Shown here piece after piece: positions 48,550-57,094 of a stretch of 64,000 nucleotides of DNA; the first letter of the stretch is position 1, and each line of letters starts with the position of its first letter. This DNA comes from Klebsiella planticola ATCC 33531 (GTDB lineage: Bacteria > Pseudomonadota > Gammaproteobacteria > Enterobacterales > Enterobacteriaceae): assembly GCF_000735435.1 (NCBI RefSeq), contig NZ_JMPP01000014.1, positions 62,001-126,000 of the forward strand, given 5' to 3'. The position numbers were made by a program, and so were the translations under genes. Under the pieces are notes generated by a model. It was not told where the DNA came from. It did not search any database and saw only the letters and a list, made by a program, of their open reading frames with translations.

Positions 48550-49290
48550 ATGTCTCATCCGCATAGCGAAAAAAGTGCCCTTGTCGTCAGCGCCCACTCT
48601 GCCGATTTCGTCTGGCGCGCTGGCGGGGCGATTGCCCTGCACGCCAGCCAGGGCTACCAGGTCCATATTGTCTGCCTGTCGTTCGGCGAGCGTGGCGAAT
48701 CGGCCAAATTGTGGCGCAAAGGCAACATGACCGAAGAGACGGTGAAGCAGATCCGCCAGCAAGAGGCGCAGGCCGCCGCCGATATCCTCGGCGCCAGCGT
48801 CGAGTTCTTTGATATCGGCGATTATCCTCTGCGCGCCGATAAAGAGACGCTGTTCCGTCTGGCCGATGTTTATCGTCGCGTGCAGCCGCACTTTGTCCTG
48901 ACTCACTCGCTGCAGGACCCCTACAACTACGACCATCCGATGGCCTCTAATCTGGCCCAGGAAGCGCGGATCATTGCCCAGGCAGAAGGCTATCGTCCCG
49001 GCGAAAAGATCGTTGCCGCGCCGCCGGTTTACTGCTTTGAGCCGCACCAGCCGGAACAGTGCCACTGGCAGCCGGATGTCTTGCTGGATATCACCAGCGT
49101 GTGGGAGAAAAAATATCAGGCTATTCAGTGTATGCAGGGCCAGGAGCATCTCTGGGAGTACTACACCCGGGTTGCGCTGCAGCGCGGCGTGCAGGCGAAA
49201 CGCAATATTGGCATTACCGCCGCCCGCGATATCGTTCACGGCGAAGCATATCAGAGCATCTTCCCGCGGGTGACGGAGAATCTGGCATGA
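48550..49290 (+). CDS. galB: 4-oxalomesaconate hydratase (PIG-L family, GalB)
   Basis: Zinc-dependent protein of the PIG-L/LmbE family, 246 residues. The motif [13 protein letters not shown] (about residues 14-26) takes the place of the usual AHPDD, and a metal-ligand histidine lies in [11 protein letters not shown]. putida GalB is of this fold and hydrates 4-oxalomesaconate to 4-carboxy-4-hydroxy-2-oxoadipate. The start ATG at 48550 follows AGAGGAAG; the upstream in-frame stretch overlaps the divergent regulator and is rejected. It overlaps galC by 4 bases. Confidence 0.88.
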   Translation: MSHPHSEKSALVVSAHSADFVWRAGGAIALHASQGYQVHIVCLSFGERGESAKLWRKGNMTEETVKQIRQQEAQAAADILGASVEFFDIGDYPLRADKETLFRLADVYRRVQPHFVLTHSLQDPYNYDHPMASNLAQEARIIAQAEGYRPGEKIVAAPPVYCFEPHQPEQCHWQPDVLLDITSVWEKKYQAIQCMQGQEHLWEYYTRVALQRGVQAKRNIGITAARDIVHGEAYQSIFPRVTENLA

Positions 49291-50000
49291 ACCTGTTGAA
49301 TAAAAAAGGCATTGTTGTCCGTAATCTGCCGCGCCACGACGCGGCGACGTTACAGCAGTTTGCAACAGCTGGGGTGGCAACGATTCATGAAGCGCACGAT
49401 CGGCAGGGATTGATGGCTCCAGCCATTCGCCCGATTCAGCAAGGCGTCAGCCGGGCGGGGAACGCCGTAACGGTGCTGGTGACGCCGGGCGACAACTGGA
49501 TGTTCCACGTGGCGGTCGAGCAGTGTCGCGCGGGCGATATTCTGGTCGTGGCCCCGACCTCGCCCTGCGGCGATGGCTTCTTCGGTGACCTGCTGGCAAC
49601 GTCGCTGCAATCACGGGGCGTGATAGGCCTGGTGGGCGATATCGGGATCCGCGACTCGCATACCCTGCGAGAAATGGGCTTTGCCGTGTGGTCGCGCCAG
49701 GTCTATGCCCAGGGGACGGTGAAAGAGACGTTGGGATCGGTCAACGTCCCGGTTGTCTGCGCCGGGCAACTGGTTACCCCCGGCGATGTGGTGGTGGCGG
49801 ATGACGATGGCGTCGTGGTCGTACCGCATGCACAAGCCCGCGCGGTGCTGGCCAAAGCGGAAACCCGAATGGCTAATGAAATGGCGAAGCGCGATCGGCT
49901 GCGCGACGGCGAGCTGGGACTGGATATCTACGCCATGCGTCCGCGTCTGGCGGAAAAGGGGCTGCGTTACTACGACAATGCGGACGATGTGGAGGGCTAA
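49287..50000 (+). CDS. galC: 4-carboxy-4-hydroxy-2-oxoadipate aldolase (RraA-like, GalC)
   Basis: Class II pyruvate aldolase of the HMG/CHA family, 237 residues. It cleaves 4-carboxy-4-hydroxy-2-oxoadipate to pyruvate and oxaloacetate. The active-site loop [29 protein letters not shown] (about residues 92-120) holds the substrate Arg and the metal-binding Asp as known for this family, which also includes RraA. It is translationally coupled to galB (ATGA overlap) and galD follows at once. Confidence 0.92.
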   Translation: MNLLNKKGIVVRNLPRHDAATLQQFATAGVATIHEAHDRQGLMAPAIRPIQQGVSRAGNAVTVLVTPGDNWMFHVAVEQCRAGDILVVAPTSPCGDGFFGDLLATSLQSRGVIGLVGDIGIRDSHTLREMGFAVWSRQVYAQGTVKETLGSVNVPVVCAGQLVTPGDVVVADDDGVVVVPHAQARAVLAKAETRMANEMAKRDRLRDGELGLDIYAMRPRLAEKGLRYYDNADDVEG

Positions 50001-50001
50001 G

Positions 50002-51084
50002 ATGGCGCAACGCAAGATACCCTGCCTGCTGATGCGCGGCGGTACCTCGAAAGCCGCCTGTTTCCTGGCGGACGATCTGCCGTCAGACCCCGCGCAGCGC
50101 GATGCGGTGCTGCTGGCGGCGATGGGCTCGCCGGACGCCAGACAGATTGACGGCATCGGCGGCGCCGATCCGCTGACCAGCAAAGTGGCGATTATCCGTC
50201 GCTCCGCGCGACCAGACGCTGACGTCGATTACCTGTTTGCTCAGGTTAACGTCGATAGCGCCGTGGTCGATTACGGGCAGAACTGCGGCAATATTCTCGC
50301 CGCCGTCGGGCCGTTCGCGATTGAACGCGGCCTGGTGGCCCACGCGGCGCCGCTGACCCAGGTGCGAATATTTATGGAAAACACCGGTCAGACGGCTATC
50401 GCTGAGGTGCCTTGCGATGAAGACGGTGTGGAGTATGCGGGTGGGACGCGTATTGATGGGGTGCCGGGGTATGCCAGCCAAATCGTACTGAATTTTCTTG
50501 ATGTCGCAGGTTCCAGCTGCGGCGCGCTGCTGCCAACCGGCAACGCCATTGATCGCTTCGACGGCATCGAGGTGACCTGCATCGATAACGGTATGCCGGT
50601 GATTTTGTTACGTGCCCGCGACCTTGGGCGAAGCGGCTATGAAACCCGTGAACAGCTGGATAACGACAGCGAGCTGAAACAGCGGCTGGAGTCGATACGC
50701 CTGCAGGCCGGCCCACGAATGAATCTGGGCGATGTTGCCCGGCGTACGGTACCGAAAATGACCCTGCTCGCCGAGCCGCGCGACGGTGGCGCGATTTCCA
50801 GCCGGACCTTTATCCCTCACCGCTGCCATGCGTCGATTGGCGTATTTGGCGCAGTCAGCGTCGCCAGCGCCTGTCTGATCCCCGGTTCGGTCGCCGAGGG
50901 GCTGGCGCGGGTGGGCGACAATCCTCTTATCAGCGTTGAGCACCCCAGCGGCGAGTTCAGCGTTGCCCTGCGGCGCGGCGCGCAGGGTGAACTGGCGGGC
51001 TGCGGTCTGCTGCGTACCGCCCGTCTGCTGTTTTCCGGCGAAGTCTGTATTCCGGCCAGGGTCTGGCCGCATAAGGAGCAATGA
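50002..51084 (+). CDS. galD: 4-oxalomesaconate tautomerase (PrpF family, GalD)
   Basis: PrpF-like isomerase of 360 residues that converts the keto form of 4-oxalomesaconate to the enol form used by GalB. The start KIPCLLMRGGTSKAACFLADDLP (about residues 5-27) and the NCGNILAAVGPFAIERG motif (about 94-110) with the catalytic cysteine are typical. The ATG at 50002 fits the family start; a longer in-frame opening lies inside galC. It ends next to an oxidoreductase gene. Confidence 0.92.
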   Translation: MAQRKIPCLLMRGGTSKAACFLADDLPSDPAQRDAVLLAAMGSPDARQIDGIGGADPLTSKVAIIRRSARPDADVDYLFAQVNVDSAVVDYGQNCGNILAAVGPFAIERGLVAHAAPLTQVRIFMENTGQTAIAEVPCDEDGVEYAGGTRIDGVPGYASQIVLNFLDVAGSSCGALLPTGNAIDRFDGIEVTCIDNGMPVILLRARDLGRSGYETREQLDNDSELKQRLESIRLQAGPRMNLGDVARRTVPKMTLLAEPRDGGAISSRTFIPHRCHASIGVFGAVSVASACLIPGSVAEGLARVGDNPLISVEHPSGEFSVALRRGAQGELAGCGLLRTARLLFSGEVCIPARVWPHKEQ

Positions 51085-51950
51085 TGACGGCAATAACATT
51101 TATTGGTTTTGGCGAAGCGGGCGGGATTCTGGCGGGTGATTTGGCACGGGAAAATGACGTTACCATCTGGGACCACAAACTTCAGGGCGCAGAGCGCGCA
51201 GCGATGCGGGAAAAAGCGCATCTCGCTGGCGTCCGGGTTGCGGACTCGCTTGCCCAGGCGCTGGAGGGGGCAGCGCTGATCTTCTCCACCGTGACCGCCG
51301 GCTCGGCGCTGGAAGTCGCGCTGGCAGCAGCCGAATACGTACGCGAAGGCCAGTTTTTCCTCGATTTGAACTCGGTGGCCCCTGAAACTAAACGTATCGC
51401 GGCCAATCGCTTTTTGCCCGGGGCCTATCTCGATGTGGCGGTCATGGCGCCGGTACCGCCGGCGCGGCTGAGCACGCCGTTGCTGATCGGGGGCACGCAG
51501 GCTCGCGCACTCACGGAACGCTTAAGCGCCCTGGGGCTGAACGCTCGTTACGGCGCGGATGAAGTGGGCAAGGTGTCGGCCATTAAAATGTGCCGGAGCG
51601 TGATGATCAAAGGCCTGGAAGCGTTGACGACCGAATGCCTGTTCGCCGCCCGCGAATATGGGGTGGAAGAGCAGGTACTGGCATCGCTGCACGCCAGTTT
51701 TCCGTCGCTGGGCTGGAACGACGCGTTGCCGGGATATCTGATTAGCCGGGTGGCTGAACACGGTATTCGCCGCAGTGAGGAGATGGAAGAGGTGGTGAAA
51801 ACGCTGCGTGATGCGGGGGGCGCAGGGCTGATGAGCCGGGCGACGGCCCAGGCGCAACGCCAGCTGCCGCAGAGCATGGCCGCACGCGACCTGAACTATG
51901 CACAGCTGGTGCCGTTCGACTGGAAAGCGTTGGCGGCGAAGCTAAAGTGA
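51084..51950 (+). CDS. NAD(P)-dependent beta-hydroxyacid-dehydrogenase-like protein (DUF1932)
   Basis: Oxidoreductase of 288 residues. An N-terminal Rossmann domain begins ITFIGFGEAGGILAGDLA (about residues 4-21); the C-terminal DUF1932 helical domain (about 185-260) follows the family-like catalytic lysine region KVSAIKMCRSVMIKG (about 158-172). It is the last gene of galBCD, starting at the galD stop with AAGGAG 5 bases upstream of the chosen ATG. I do not recall it in the P. putida gallate pathway. It may act on an oxo- or hydroxy-diacid side product; this is speculation. Confidence 0.8.
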   Translation: MTAITFIGFGEAGGILAGDLARENDVTIWDHKLQGAERAAMREKAHLAGVRVADSLAQALEGAALIFSTVTAGSALEVALAAAEYVREGQFFLDLNSVAPETKRIAANRFLPGAYLDVAVMAPVPPARLSTPLLIGGTQARALTERLSALGLNARYGADEVGKVSAIKMCRSVMIKGLEALTTECLFAAREYGVEEQVLASLHASFPSLGWNDALPGYLISRVAEHGIRRSEEMEEVVKTLRDAGGAGLMSRATAQAQRQLPQSMAARDLNYAQLVPFDWKALAAKLK

Positions 51951-52241
51951 TTACGTTTCCGGGCAGCTGATTTTATCGATGGCTGCCTGATAACCCTGCT
52001 GGTTATTTCGCTCTTTCGCCAGCGTGGCCTCCCGGACATACTCCTGGTTTGCCTGAGAGGCGAGGATTTTATTGGCAAAATCGGTATCGCTCAGGGGGGT
52101 CTTCGGGGCACATTTTTCCTTCACCGCTTTTAACACCAGCTGCTTTTGTTGCTCGAACTGCAGGCTCTTCAGCGGTGATTCGGCCCAGGCCGCCGTCGCG
52201 CTGAGGGTGGTAACCAGGCACAATATCCAACACGCTTTCAT
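51951..52241 (-). CDS. yicS: small secreted protein YicS
   Basis: Periplasmic protein of 96 residues with a signal peptide (about residues 1-20, ending SATAAWA) and two cysteines in the mature part. The pattern AESPLKSLQFEQ and the end KISCPE resemble E. coli YicS. The function is unknown. The ATG at 52239-52241 has GAGGAG upstream. It is convergent with the last gene of the gallate cluster with no gap and marks the return to the E. coli backbone. Confidence 0.85.
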   Translation of the reverse strand: MKACWILCLVTTLSATAAWAESPLKSLQFEQQKQLVLKAVKEKCAPKTPLSDTDFANKILASQANQEYVREATLAKERNNQQGYQAAIDKISCPET

Positions 52242-52334
52242 GGTGCTTCTCCTCAAATAGTAGCTTCAGTCAACTATATGCGCAGGATGCGAAACACGCA
52301 AATTATCAGGAAGTTAAGTTGTTTAAAATCAGAT

Positions 52335-53237
52335 CTATGCTACCCGAACCCGACGTCGGGAATCCACGGCGATCAGCACCACAGAGGACAGAATCAGCAG
52401 AGTACCGAGCCAGTCCGGTAGCGTAAAGGTGATGCCCAGTAGCATGAGCGACAGCAGCGCGCTGCTCAGCGGTTCGGCGCAGCTGAGAATCCCCGCTTTC
52501 GCGCCGCCAATTTTCTGTGCCCCGTTTAAATAGAGGCTGAAAGTCAGCGAAGTGCCGATCACCACCAGATAGAAGAACGCCAGCAGCAGACGGCCATTGA
52601 CGACAAAGTGGGTGCCCTGACCGCCGTAGAACGGCAGCAGCATTGCCCCGCCCAGCAGCATGCTCCAGCCGACGATCGGCAGGGTGCCGTATCGGGCGAT
52701 GAGCGTTGACGGCCAGGTGGTGTAAAACGCGGCGGCAAAGGCCGACGCCACCCCCCAGAGCAGCGCCGACGGCGAAATGGACAACGTGGTGGGATTGCCG
52801 TGGGTGACCAGCAGGAACGTACCGGCCAGCGAGGTCCCGATGGCGGCCAGCACCAGCGGGCCCGGTCGTGTTTTGCGGGCCAGCGCAAACCAGGCGACGA
52901 TAATGGTCGGCGACAGGAACTGCAGCACCGTTGCGGTCGCGGCGTTCGATTTCTCGATGGTCATCAGGAAGGTGTACTGCACGGTCAGCGCGCCAAACAG
53001 CGAGAAGAACAGCAGGCTGAAGGCATCTTTGCGGTTTTGCAGGACGCGGAAAATTTTGTCGCCGTGCACAAAAGCGAGCATCAGGAGAATCAGGCCAGCG
53101 AACAGCAGACGCGTCATGGTCAGAAACGGCGATGACATCTGGCTTTGCTGCATAATGTACTGCGCGCAAACGCCAGAACTGCCCCATAGCACCGCGGCTA
53201 TCAGTACGTTCAGCATCCCTTTTTTGCTGGAGCCCAT
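52335..53237 (-). CDS. yicL: EamA-family inner-membrane transporter YicL
   Basis: DMT-superfamily permease of 300 residues with ten hydrophobic segments in two EamA repeats. It begins [20 protein letters not shown] and contains [24 protein letters not shown], nearly as in E. coli YicL. The substrate is unknown. AGGAAAAG precedes its ATG. On the backbone it lies next to yicS, as in E. coli apart from nlpA, which is missing between them. Confidence 0.92.
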   Translation of the reverse strand: MGSSKKGMLNVLIAAVLWGSSGVCAQYIMQQSQMSSPFLTMTRLLFAGLILLMLAFVHGDKIFRVLQNRKDAFSLLFFSLFGALTVQYTFLMTIEKSNAATATVLQFLSPTIIVAWFALARKTRPGPLVLAAIGTSLAGTFLLVTHGNPTTLSISPSALLWGVASAFAAAFYTTWPSTLIARYGTLPIVGWSMLLGGAMLLPFYGGQGTHFVVNGRLLLAFFYLVVIGTSLTFSLYLNGAQKIGGAKAGILSCAEPLSSALLSLMLLGITFTLPDWLGTLLILSSVVLIAVDSRRRVRVA

Positions 53238-53311
53238 CTTTTCCTCGAATGAAATATTGCAAAGGGCGCATCATAGCATGAGCTGACGCGCGCAGGCGGG
53301 CAGGAAATGGT

Positions 53312-53345
53312 GGGGCCCGGCGTGGTGGCGATGGCCGGGACCCCG
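53312..53345. terminator. GC-rich hairpin downstream of murP
   Basis: GGGG-CCCGGC (from 53312) can pair with GGCCGGG-ACCCC (to about 53343). It lies between the murP stop and the yicL start region and may end the murQP message. No T tract. Confidence 0.45.
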
Positions 53346-53358
53346 GGGTGATTTGGCG

Positions 53359-54792
53359 TTAGCTCAAATCGACGTTTTTACTGCCGAACAGCCAGGTAAA
53401 GGCGAAGCCGCAGAGGTAGGAAACGGCCAGACCTGCGGCGTAAACCGCCATGCCAGCGTAGATCCCGCTCGCGGAGGTCATTAGCGGTAGCGCCACGAGG
53501 CCAGAAGGGCCAAAGACCGTATTCAGCCCTACCGGCAGGCCCAGCCACGCGATCAGACCGAGGAAAAAGCCGCCGCAGGCACCGCCAATACAGGCGGTGA
53601 TAAACGGCTTCATGCGCGGCAGGGTTACGCCATAAATCAGCGGTTCGCCGATACCGAGAAAGCCGGGAATGATCGCCCCTTTAATCTGGGTCCGCAGCAT
53701 CGAGCCGTGCTTCGCCCGCCAGTACAGCGCCAGCGCGGCACCAACCTGCCCGGCTCCCGCCATCGCCAGGATCGGGAACAGTGAGTTAAATCCTTGCGCA
53801 TCGACCAGCGCAAAATAGACCGGCACGAAGCCCTGATGGACGCCGAACATCACCGCCAGCAGGAACAGACCGGCGAGCACCGCGGAGCCAAACGGGTTGC
53901 CGTTGAGATGGAGGAACAGCCACGACATCCCGGTAAACAACCAGCCGCCGATGGGCATAATCACCGTAAAGGTCACAGCGCCCATAATCAGCAGGGTGAC
54001 TGCCGAGGTCAGGATCATATCGAGGTTGGCCGGCATCACGCGGCGTACCTGCTTTTCCACCCACGCACCGAGAATCGAGGCAATCAGCACGCCGATAATG
54101 TTGCCGCGCGGGTCAATGCCGTGGCCGAAGAAGGTGGTGATCCCGGAGAAGAACCCGCTGGTGGCTTCGGGGTTGTAGCCGAGGACAAACAGCGAAGCGA
54201 TAATGGCGCCGTTGACTCCGGAACCGCCAAACGCCTTCTGCGCGTTATAGCCGATCAGGATACTCAGGAAGGTGAACATTCCCTTGCTGAAGACTTTCAT
54301 GTAGCCAATTAGCGCCACCAGGGAGGCGTTGGGATGGGCGTTCTCCAGCACAAACATCTGTTCTGCCAGCGTCGCGAAGCCGAGCAGCAGACCGACGGCG
54401 ATAAAACCGGGAATCAGCGGGGTAAAAATAGTGGCGAATTTGGCGAGAAACTTCTGCACGCCGCTGGTTTGCTTACTTTTCAGCGCCTGTTTTTTCTCTG
54501 CCGCCACCTCCGCCAGAGACGGCGCGTCGGCCGGCGCCTCTTCCAGCAGTCCGTTCATCATTTCCGCTGCGGTTTGCGCTTTACCGGGGCCGAGCACCAC
54601 CTGAAACTGCTCATCGCTGACGATAACCCCCATCACCCCTTCAATCTGGCGGATGGCGGCGCTATCGGCGAGCTGCTCATCACGTAGGGTTAAACGCAGG
54701 CGGGTCATACAGTTCCCCGCCTGGGCGACGTTTGCGGCCCCGCCAACATGGGTCAGGATCCGCGCTATCATCTCTTTATTTATTTTTGCCAT
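53359..54792 (-). CDS. murP: PTS N-acetylmuramic acid permease, EIIBC (MurP)
   Basis: Phosphotransferase permease of 477 residues. The N-terminal EIIB domain (about 1-90) has the phospho-cysteine Cys28 in [14 protein letters not shown]; the C-terminal EIIC domain (about 115-470) carries [18 protein letters not shown]. No IIA domain is present, so Crr is needed (known for MurP). It imports N-acetylmuramic acid as the 6-phosphate, the substrate of MurQ encoded 24 bases upstream. Confidence 0.92.
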   Translation of the reverse strand: MAKINKEMIARILTHVGGAANVAQAGNCMTRLRLTLRDEQLADSAAIRQIEGVMGVIVSDEQFQVVLGPGKAQTAAEMMNGLLEEAPADAPSLAEVAAEKKQALKSKQTSGVQKFLAKFATIFTPLIPGFIAVGLLLGFATLAEQMFVLENAHPNASLVALIGYMKVFSKGMFTFLSILIGYNAQKAFGGSGVNGAIIASLFVLGYNPEATSGFFSGITTFFGHGIDPRGNIIGVLIASILGAWVEKQVRRVMPANLDMILTSAVTLLIMGAVTFTVIMPIGGWLFTGMSWLFLHLNGNPFGSAVLAGLFLLAVMFGVHQGFVPVYFALVDAQGFNSLFPILAMAGAGQVGAALALYWRAKHGSMLRTQIKGAIIPGFLGIGEPLIYGVTLPRMKPFITACIGGACGGFFLGLIAWLGLPVGLNTVFGPSGLVALPLMTSASGIYAGMAVYAAGLAVSYLCGFAFTWLFGSKNVDLS

Positions 54793-54816
54793 TGCACGTT
54801 ACCGGGTTGTCGGCGC

Positions 54817-55719
54817 TTAGGTGTTGCTCAGCGCCTGGCGGATAAAACCGTTATTTTGCGCCAGCAGGGACTGGGCTTCCGCAGCGTTCAGATTCGCCAG
54901 CACCATGACAATGGCGGTTTTACAGTGGCGACCGCAGGCGTCCAGCGCGGCCTGTGCGGTGGCGCGATCGCAGTCGGTTGCTTCCATAACGATCGAGACC
55001 TGGCGCTCAATCAGCTTCGCGTTGGTCGCTTCAACGTCAACCATCAGGTTGCTGTAAATCTTACCAATACGGATCATGGCACCGGTGGAGATCATGTTCA
55101 GCACCAGCTTTTGCGCGGTTCCCGCTTTCAGACGGGTAGACCCGGTGACCACTTCCGGACCCACGACTGGGGTAATGGCCACATCGGCCAGACGGGCCAT
55201 TTCACCGTGCGGGTTGCAGCTGACGATGGCCACAAAGGCGTTCTGGCTGTGGGCATACTCCATGGCGCCAATGACGTACGGCGTACGTCCGCTGGCGGCC
55301 AGGCCAACCAGCACATCGCGGTTGCTGAAGTTAAGATTTTGCAGGTCCATGGCGCCCTGCGCTTTGTTATCTTCCACATTTTCCACGGCGCTGAGAATGG
55401 CTTTATGGCCGCCGGCAATCACCCCGACCACCTGCTCCGGACGGGTACCGAAAGTCGGCGGACATTCGCTGGCATCCAGGATCCCCAGGCGCCCGGAGGT
55501 CCCGGCGCCAATGTAAATCAGGCGTCCACCGGCTTGTAACGCCGCGGCCACTTTATCTACGACCTGAGCGATTTGCGGTAAATAGGGGGCGATCGCGTGG
55601 GGCACCTGCTGGTCTTCCTGGTTAATAACCGTCAGCATCTCGACGGTGGACAGGGTGTCTATATTGGCGCTATTGGCATTGCGGCGCTCGGTCAGCAGCG
55701 CGCTCAGGTCGATACTCAT
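54817..55719 (-). CDS. murQ: N-acetylmuramic acid 6-phosphate etherase MurQ
   Basis: SIS-domain enzyme of 300 residues that removes the D-lactyl ether from MurNAc 6-phosphate, giving GlcNAc 6-phosphate and lactate. It shows GAGTSGRLGILDASECPPTFG (about residues 59-79) with the catalytic glutamate, ASGRTPYV and VVTGSTRLKAGTAQKLVLNM. The ATG at 55717-55719 is preceded by GAAGAGG. First gene of murQ-murP; a CRP site stands upstream but no murR regulator gene is adjacent. Confidence 0.95.
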   Translation of the reverse strand: MSIDLSALLTERRNANSANIDTLSTVEMLTVINQEDQQVPHAIAPYLPQIAQVVDKVAAALQAGGRLIYIGAGTSGRLGILDASECPPTFGTRPEQVVGVIAGGHKAILSAVENVEDNKAQGAMDLQNLNFSNRDVLVGLAASGRTPYVIGAMEYAHSQNAFVAIVSCNPHGEMARLADVAITPVVGPEVVTGSTRLKAGTAQKLVLNMISTGAMIRIGKIYSNLMVDVEATNAKLIERQVSIVMEATDCDRATAQAALDACGRHCKTAIVMVLANLNAAEAQSLLAQNNGFIRQALSNT

Positions 55720-55777
55720 ACACAAACCTCTTCAATCACAGTTAAGCCAGATTTTAAGGAATTAATTATTCCAATCA

Positions 55778-55793
55778 TGTGAAGGTTATCACG
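55778..55793. promoter_or_regulatory. CRP-binding site upstream of murQ
   Basis: TGTGA-AGGTTA-TCACG matches the CRP consensus TGTGA-N6-TCACA at 9 of 10 positions, about 60-75 bases before the murQ start. CRP control of murQP is known in E. coli. Confidence 0.75.
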
Positions 55794-55841
55794 ATTAATA
55801 CTCAACGGATAATAAGAGATTTGTAGGCAGGTCGGGAAGTG

Positions 55842-55877
55842 ATGCAGTAACAAAATTGGAATATTTTATTACTGCAT
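55842..55877. other. long inverted repeat between murQ and the MFS gene
   Basis: ATGCAGTAA (55842-55850) and TTACTGCAT (55869-55877) are perfect 9-base arms; the loop itself contains AAAAT and ATTTT that can pair. It lies just after the MFS stop and may be its terminator, or an operator for murQ. Confidence 0.5.
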
Positions 55878-55883
55878 TCGCGC

Positions 55884-57047
55884 TTAAAGGGTCGAGTGGT
55901 TTTTTTGCAGGCCGAAGAACAGGGCGATCAGATAGCTGATGGTCATGGCGAGGCTCATTTTCAACATCGTTTCACCGCCGAGTCCGGCCAGCGGCGCCGC
56001 GATGCCGCCGCAGACAAACATCAGGGTCCCCATCAGCGCCGAGGCGGTACCCGATTGCGTACTGCTGACCTCGCTCATCGCTTTTGAGCCGGCAACGGTG
56101 CTGATACCGCTCATGAACGACACGGTGAAGAACAGGCCGATTAGCGCCGGTAGCGGCAGATGTTGCCAGGCGAGAAACAGGGTGATGACTGCACACAGGA
56201 CCGCCAGGCTCAGGCCACCGCGCAGCAGCGTATCGGCGCTATAGCGGCGCGAGAGGCGGGAGAAGATCTGCGCGGCGATAATCAGTCCAATGCCGTTTAC
56301 GCCAAACAGCAGGCTGAACTGCAGGGCCGTCATGCCGTATTCGCTCTGAATCACGAACGACGACGAGCCGATGTATGAGAACAGTCCGGCCATCATAAAA
56401 GCCTGAATCAGGCAGTAGCGCATAAAGGGGCGGTTTTTCAGCACCGGGATGTCGCTCTGCTGATGCGTCGTGGCCGGATCTTTACCCGGCAGCGTTTCGC
56501 GTAGCACCGTCAGGCTCAGGAGCAGCAGTACGCCGCCGATCCCGGCCATCGTCCAGAACAAAATTCGCCAGTCGAACGCGGTAATGATGTAGCCGCCAAT
56601 CACCGGCGACACCACCGGGGCGATGCCGTTGACGGTCATCAACAGGGCGAAAAACTGGGTCAGTCGGGCGCCCTGATATTTATCGCGGGCAATCGAACGG
56701 GAGAGCACTGACCCCCCCGCACCGGCGAAGCCCTGCAGAAAACGCCAGCCGATCAACAGATGAATATCGTCGGTCGCGGCGCACATCGCCGATGAGAAAA
56801 TAAACAGCAGCAGCGAGAGCACCAGCGGTTTTTTACGCCCGATGCGGTCGCTGAGCGGACCAAAAAACAGCTGGCCGAGACCAAGACCAATCAGCGCTGC
56901 GGTTAGCGAGAACTGGGTCTGCGTGCCGGTGGCATTCAGCTGCCGGGTAATATCCGGCAACGCGGGCAGATAGAAATCGGTGCACAGCGGACCGATGGCG
57001 GTTAACAGGCCGAGAATTAACGCCCAGGAGAGGGAGATGCGCGGCAT
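55884..57047 (-). CDS. Bcr/CflA-family MFS drug exporter
   Basis: Proton-driven exporter of 387 residues with 12 membrane segments. The start SLSWALILGLLTAIGPLCTDFYLPALPDI is the mark of the Bcr/CflA group, with loop motif GPLSDRIGRKKPLV and GWRFLQGFAGAGGSVLSRSIARD. AAAGGAG precedes the ATG at 57045-57047; a longer opening is rejected. It lies 47 bases behind the outer-membrane component of the RND pump on the same strand and may be read with it, giving a fourth transport protein in the cluster. Confidence 0.87.
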   Translation of the reverse strand: MPRISLSWALILGLLTAIGPLCTDFYLPALPDITRQLNATGTQTQFSLTAALIGLGLGQLFFGPLSDRIGRKKPLVLSLLLFIFSSAMCAATDDIHLLIGWRFLQGFAGAGGSVLSRSIARDKYQGARLTQFFALLMTVNGIAPVVSPVIGGYIITAFDWRILFWTMAGIGGVLLLLSLTVLRETLPGKDPATTHQQSDIPVLKNRPFMRYCLIQAFMMAGLFSYIGSSSFVIQSEYGMTALQFSLLFGVNGIGLIIAAQIFSRLSRRYSADTLLRGGLSLAVLCAVITLFLAWQHLPLPALIGLFFTVSFMSGISTVAGSKAMSEVSSTQSGTASALMGTLMFVCGGIAAPLAGLGGETMLKMSLAMTISYLIALFFGLQKNHSTL

Positions 57048-57094
57048 AAAAACTCCTTTAGCATACCGGGCGTTGCCGCCCGGTTGATATTGAT

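Noticed and set aside
49059-49286. N-terminal extension of galC inside galB
   Set aside because: The open frame continues upstream into galB, but the ATGA overlap at 49287 and family length favour the shorter protein.
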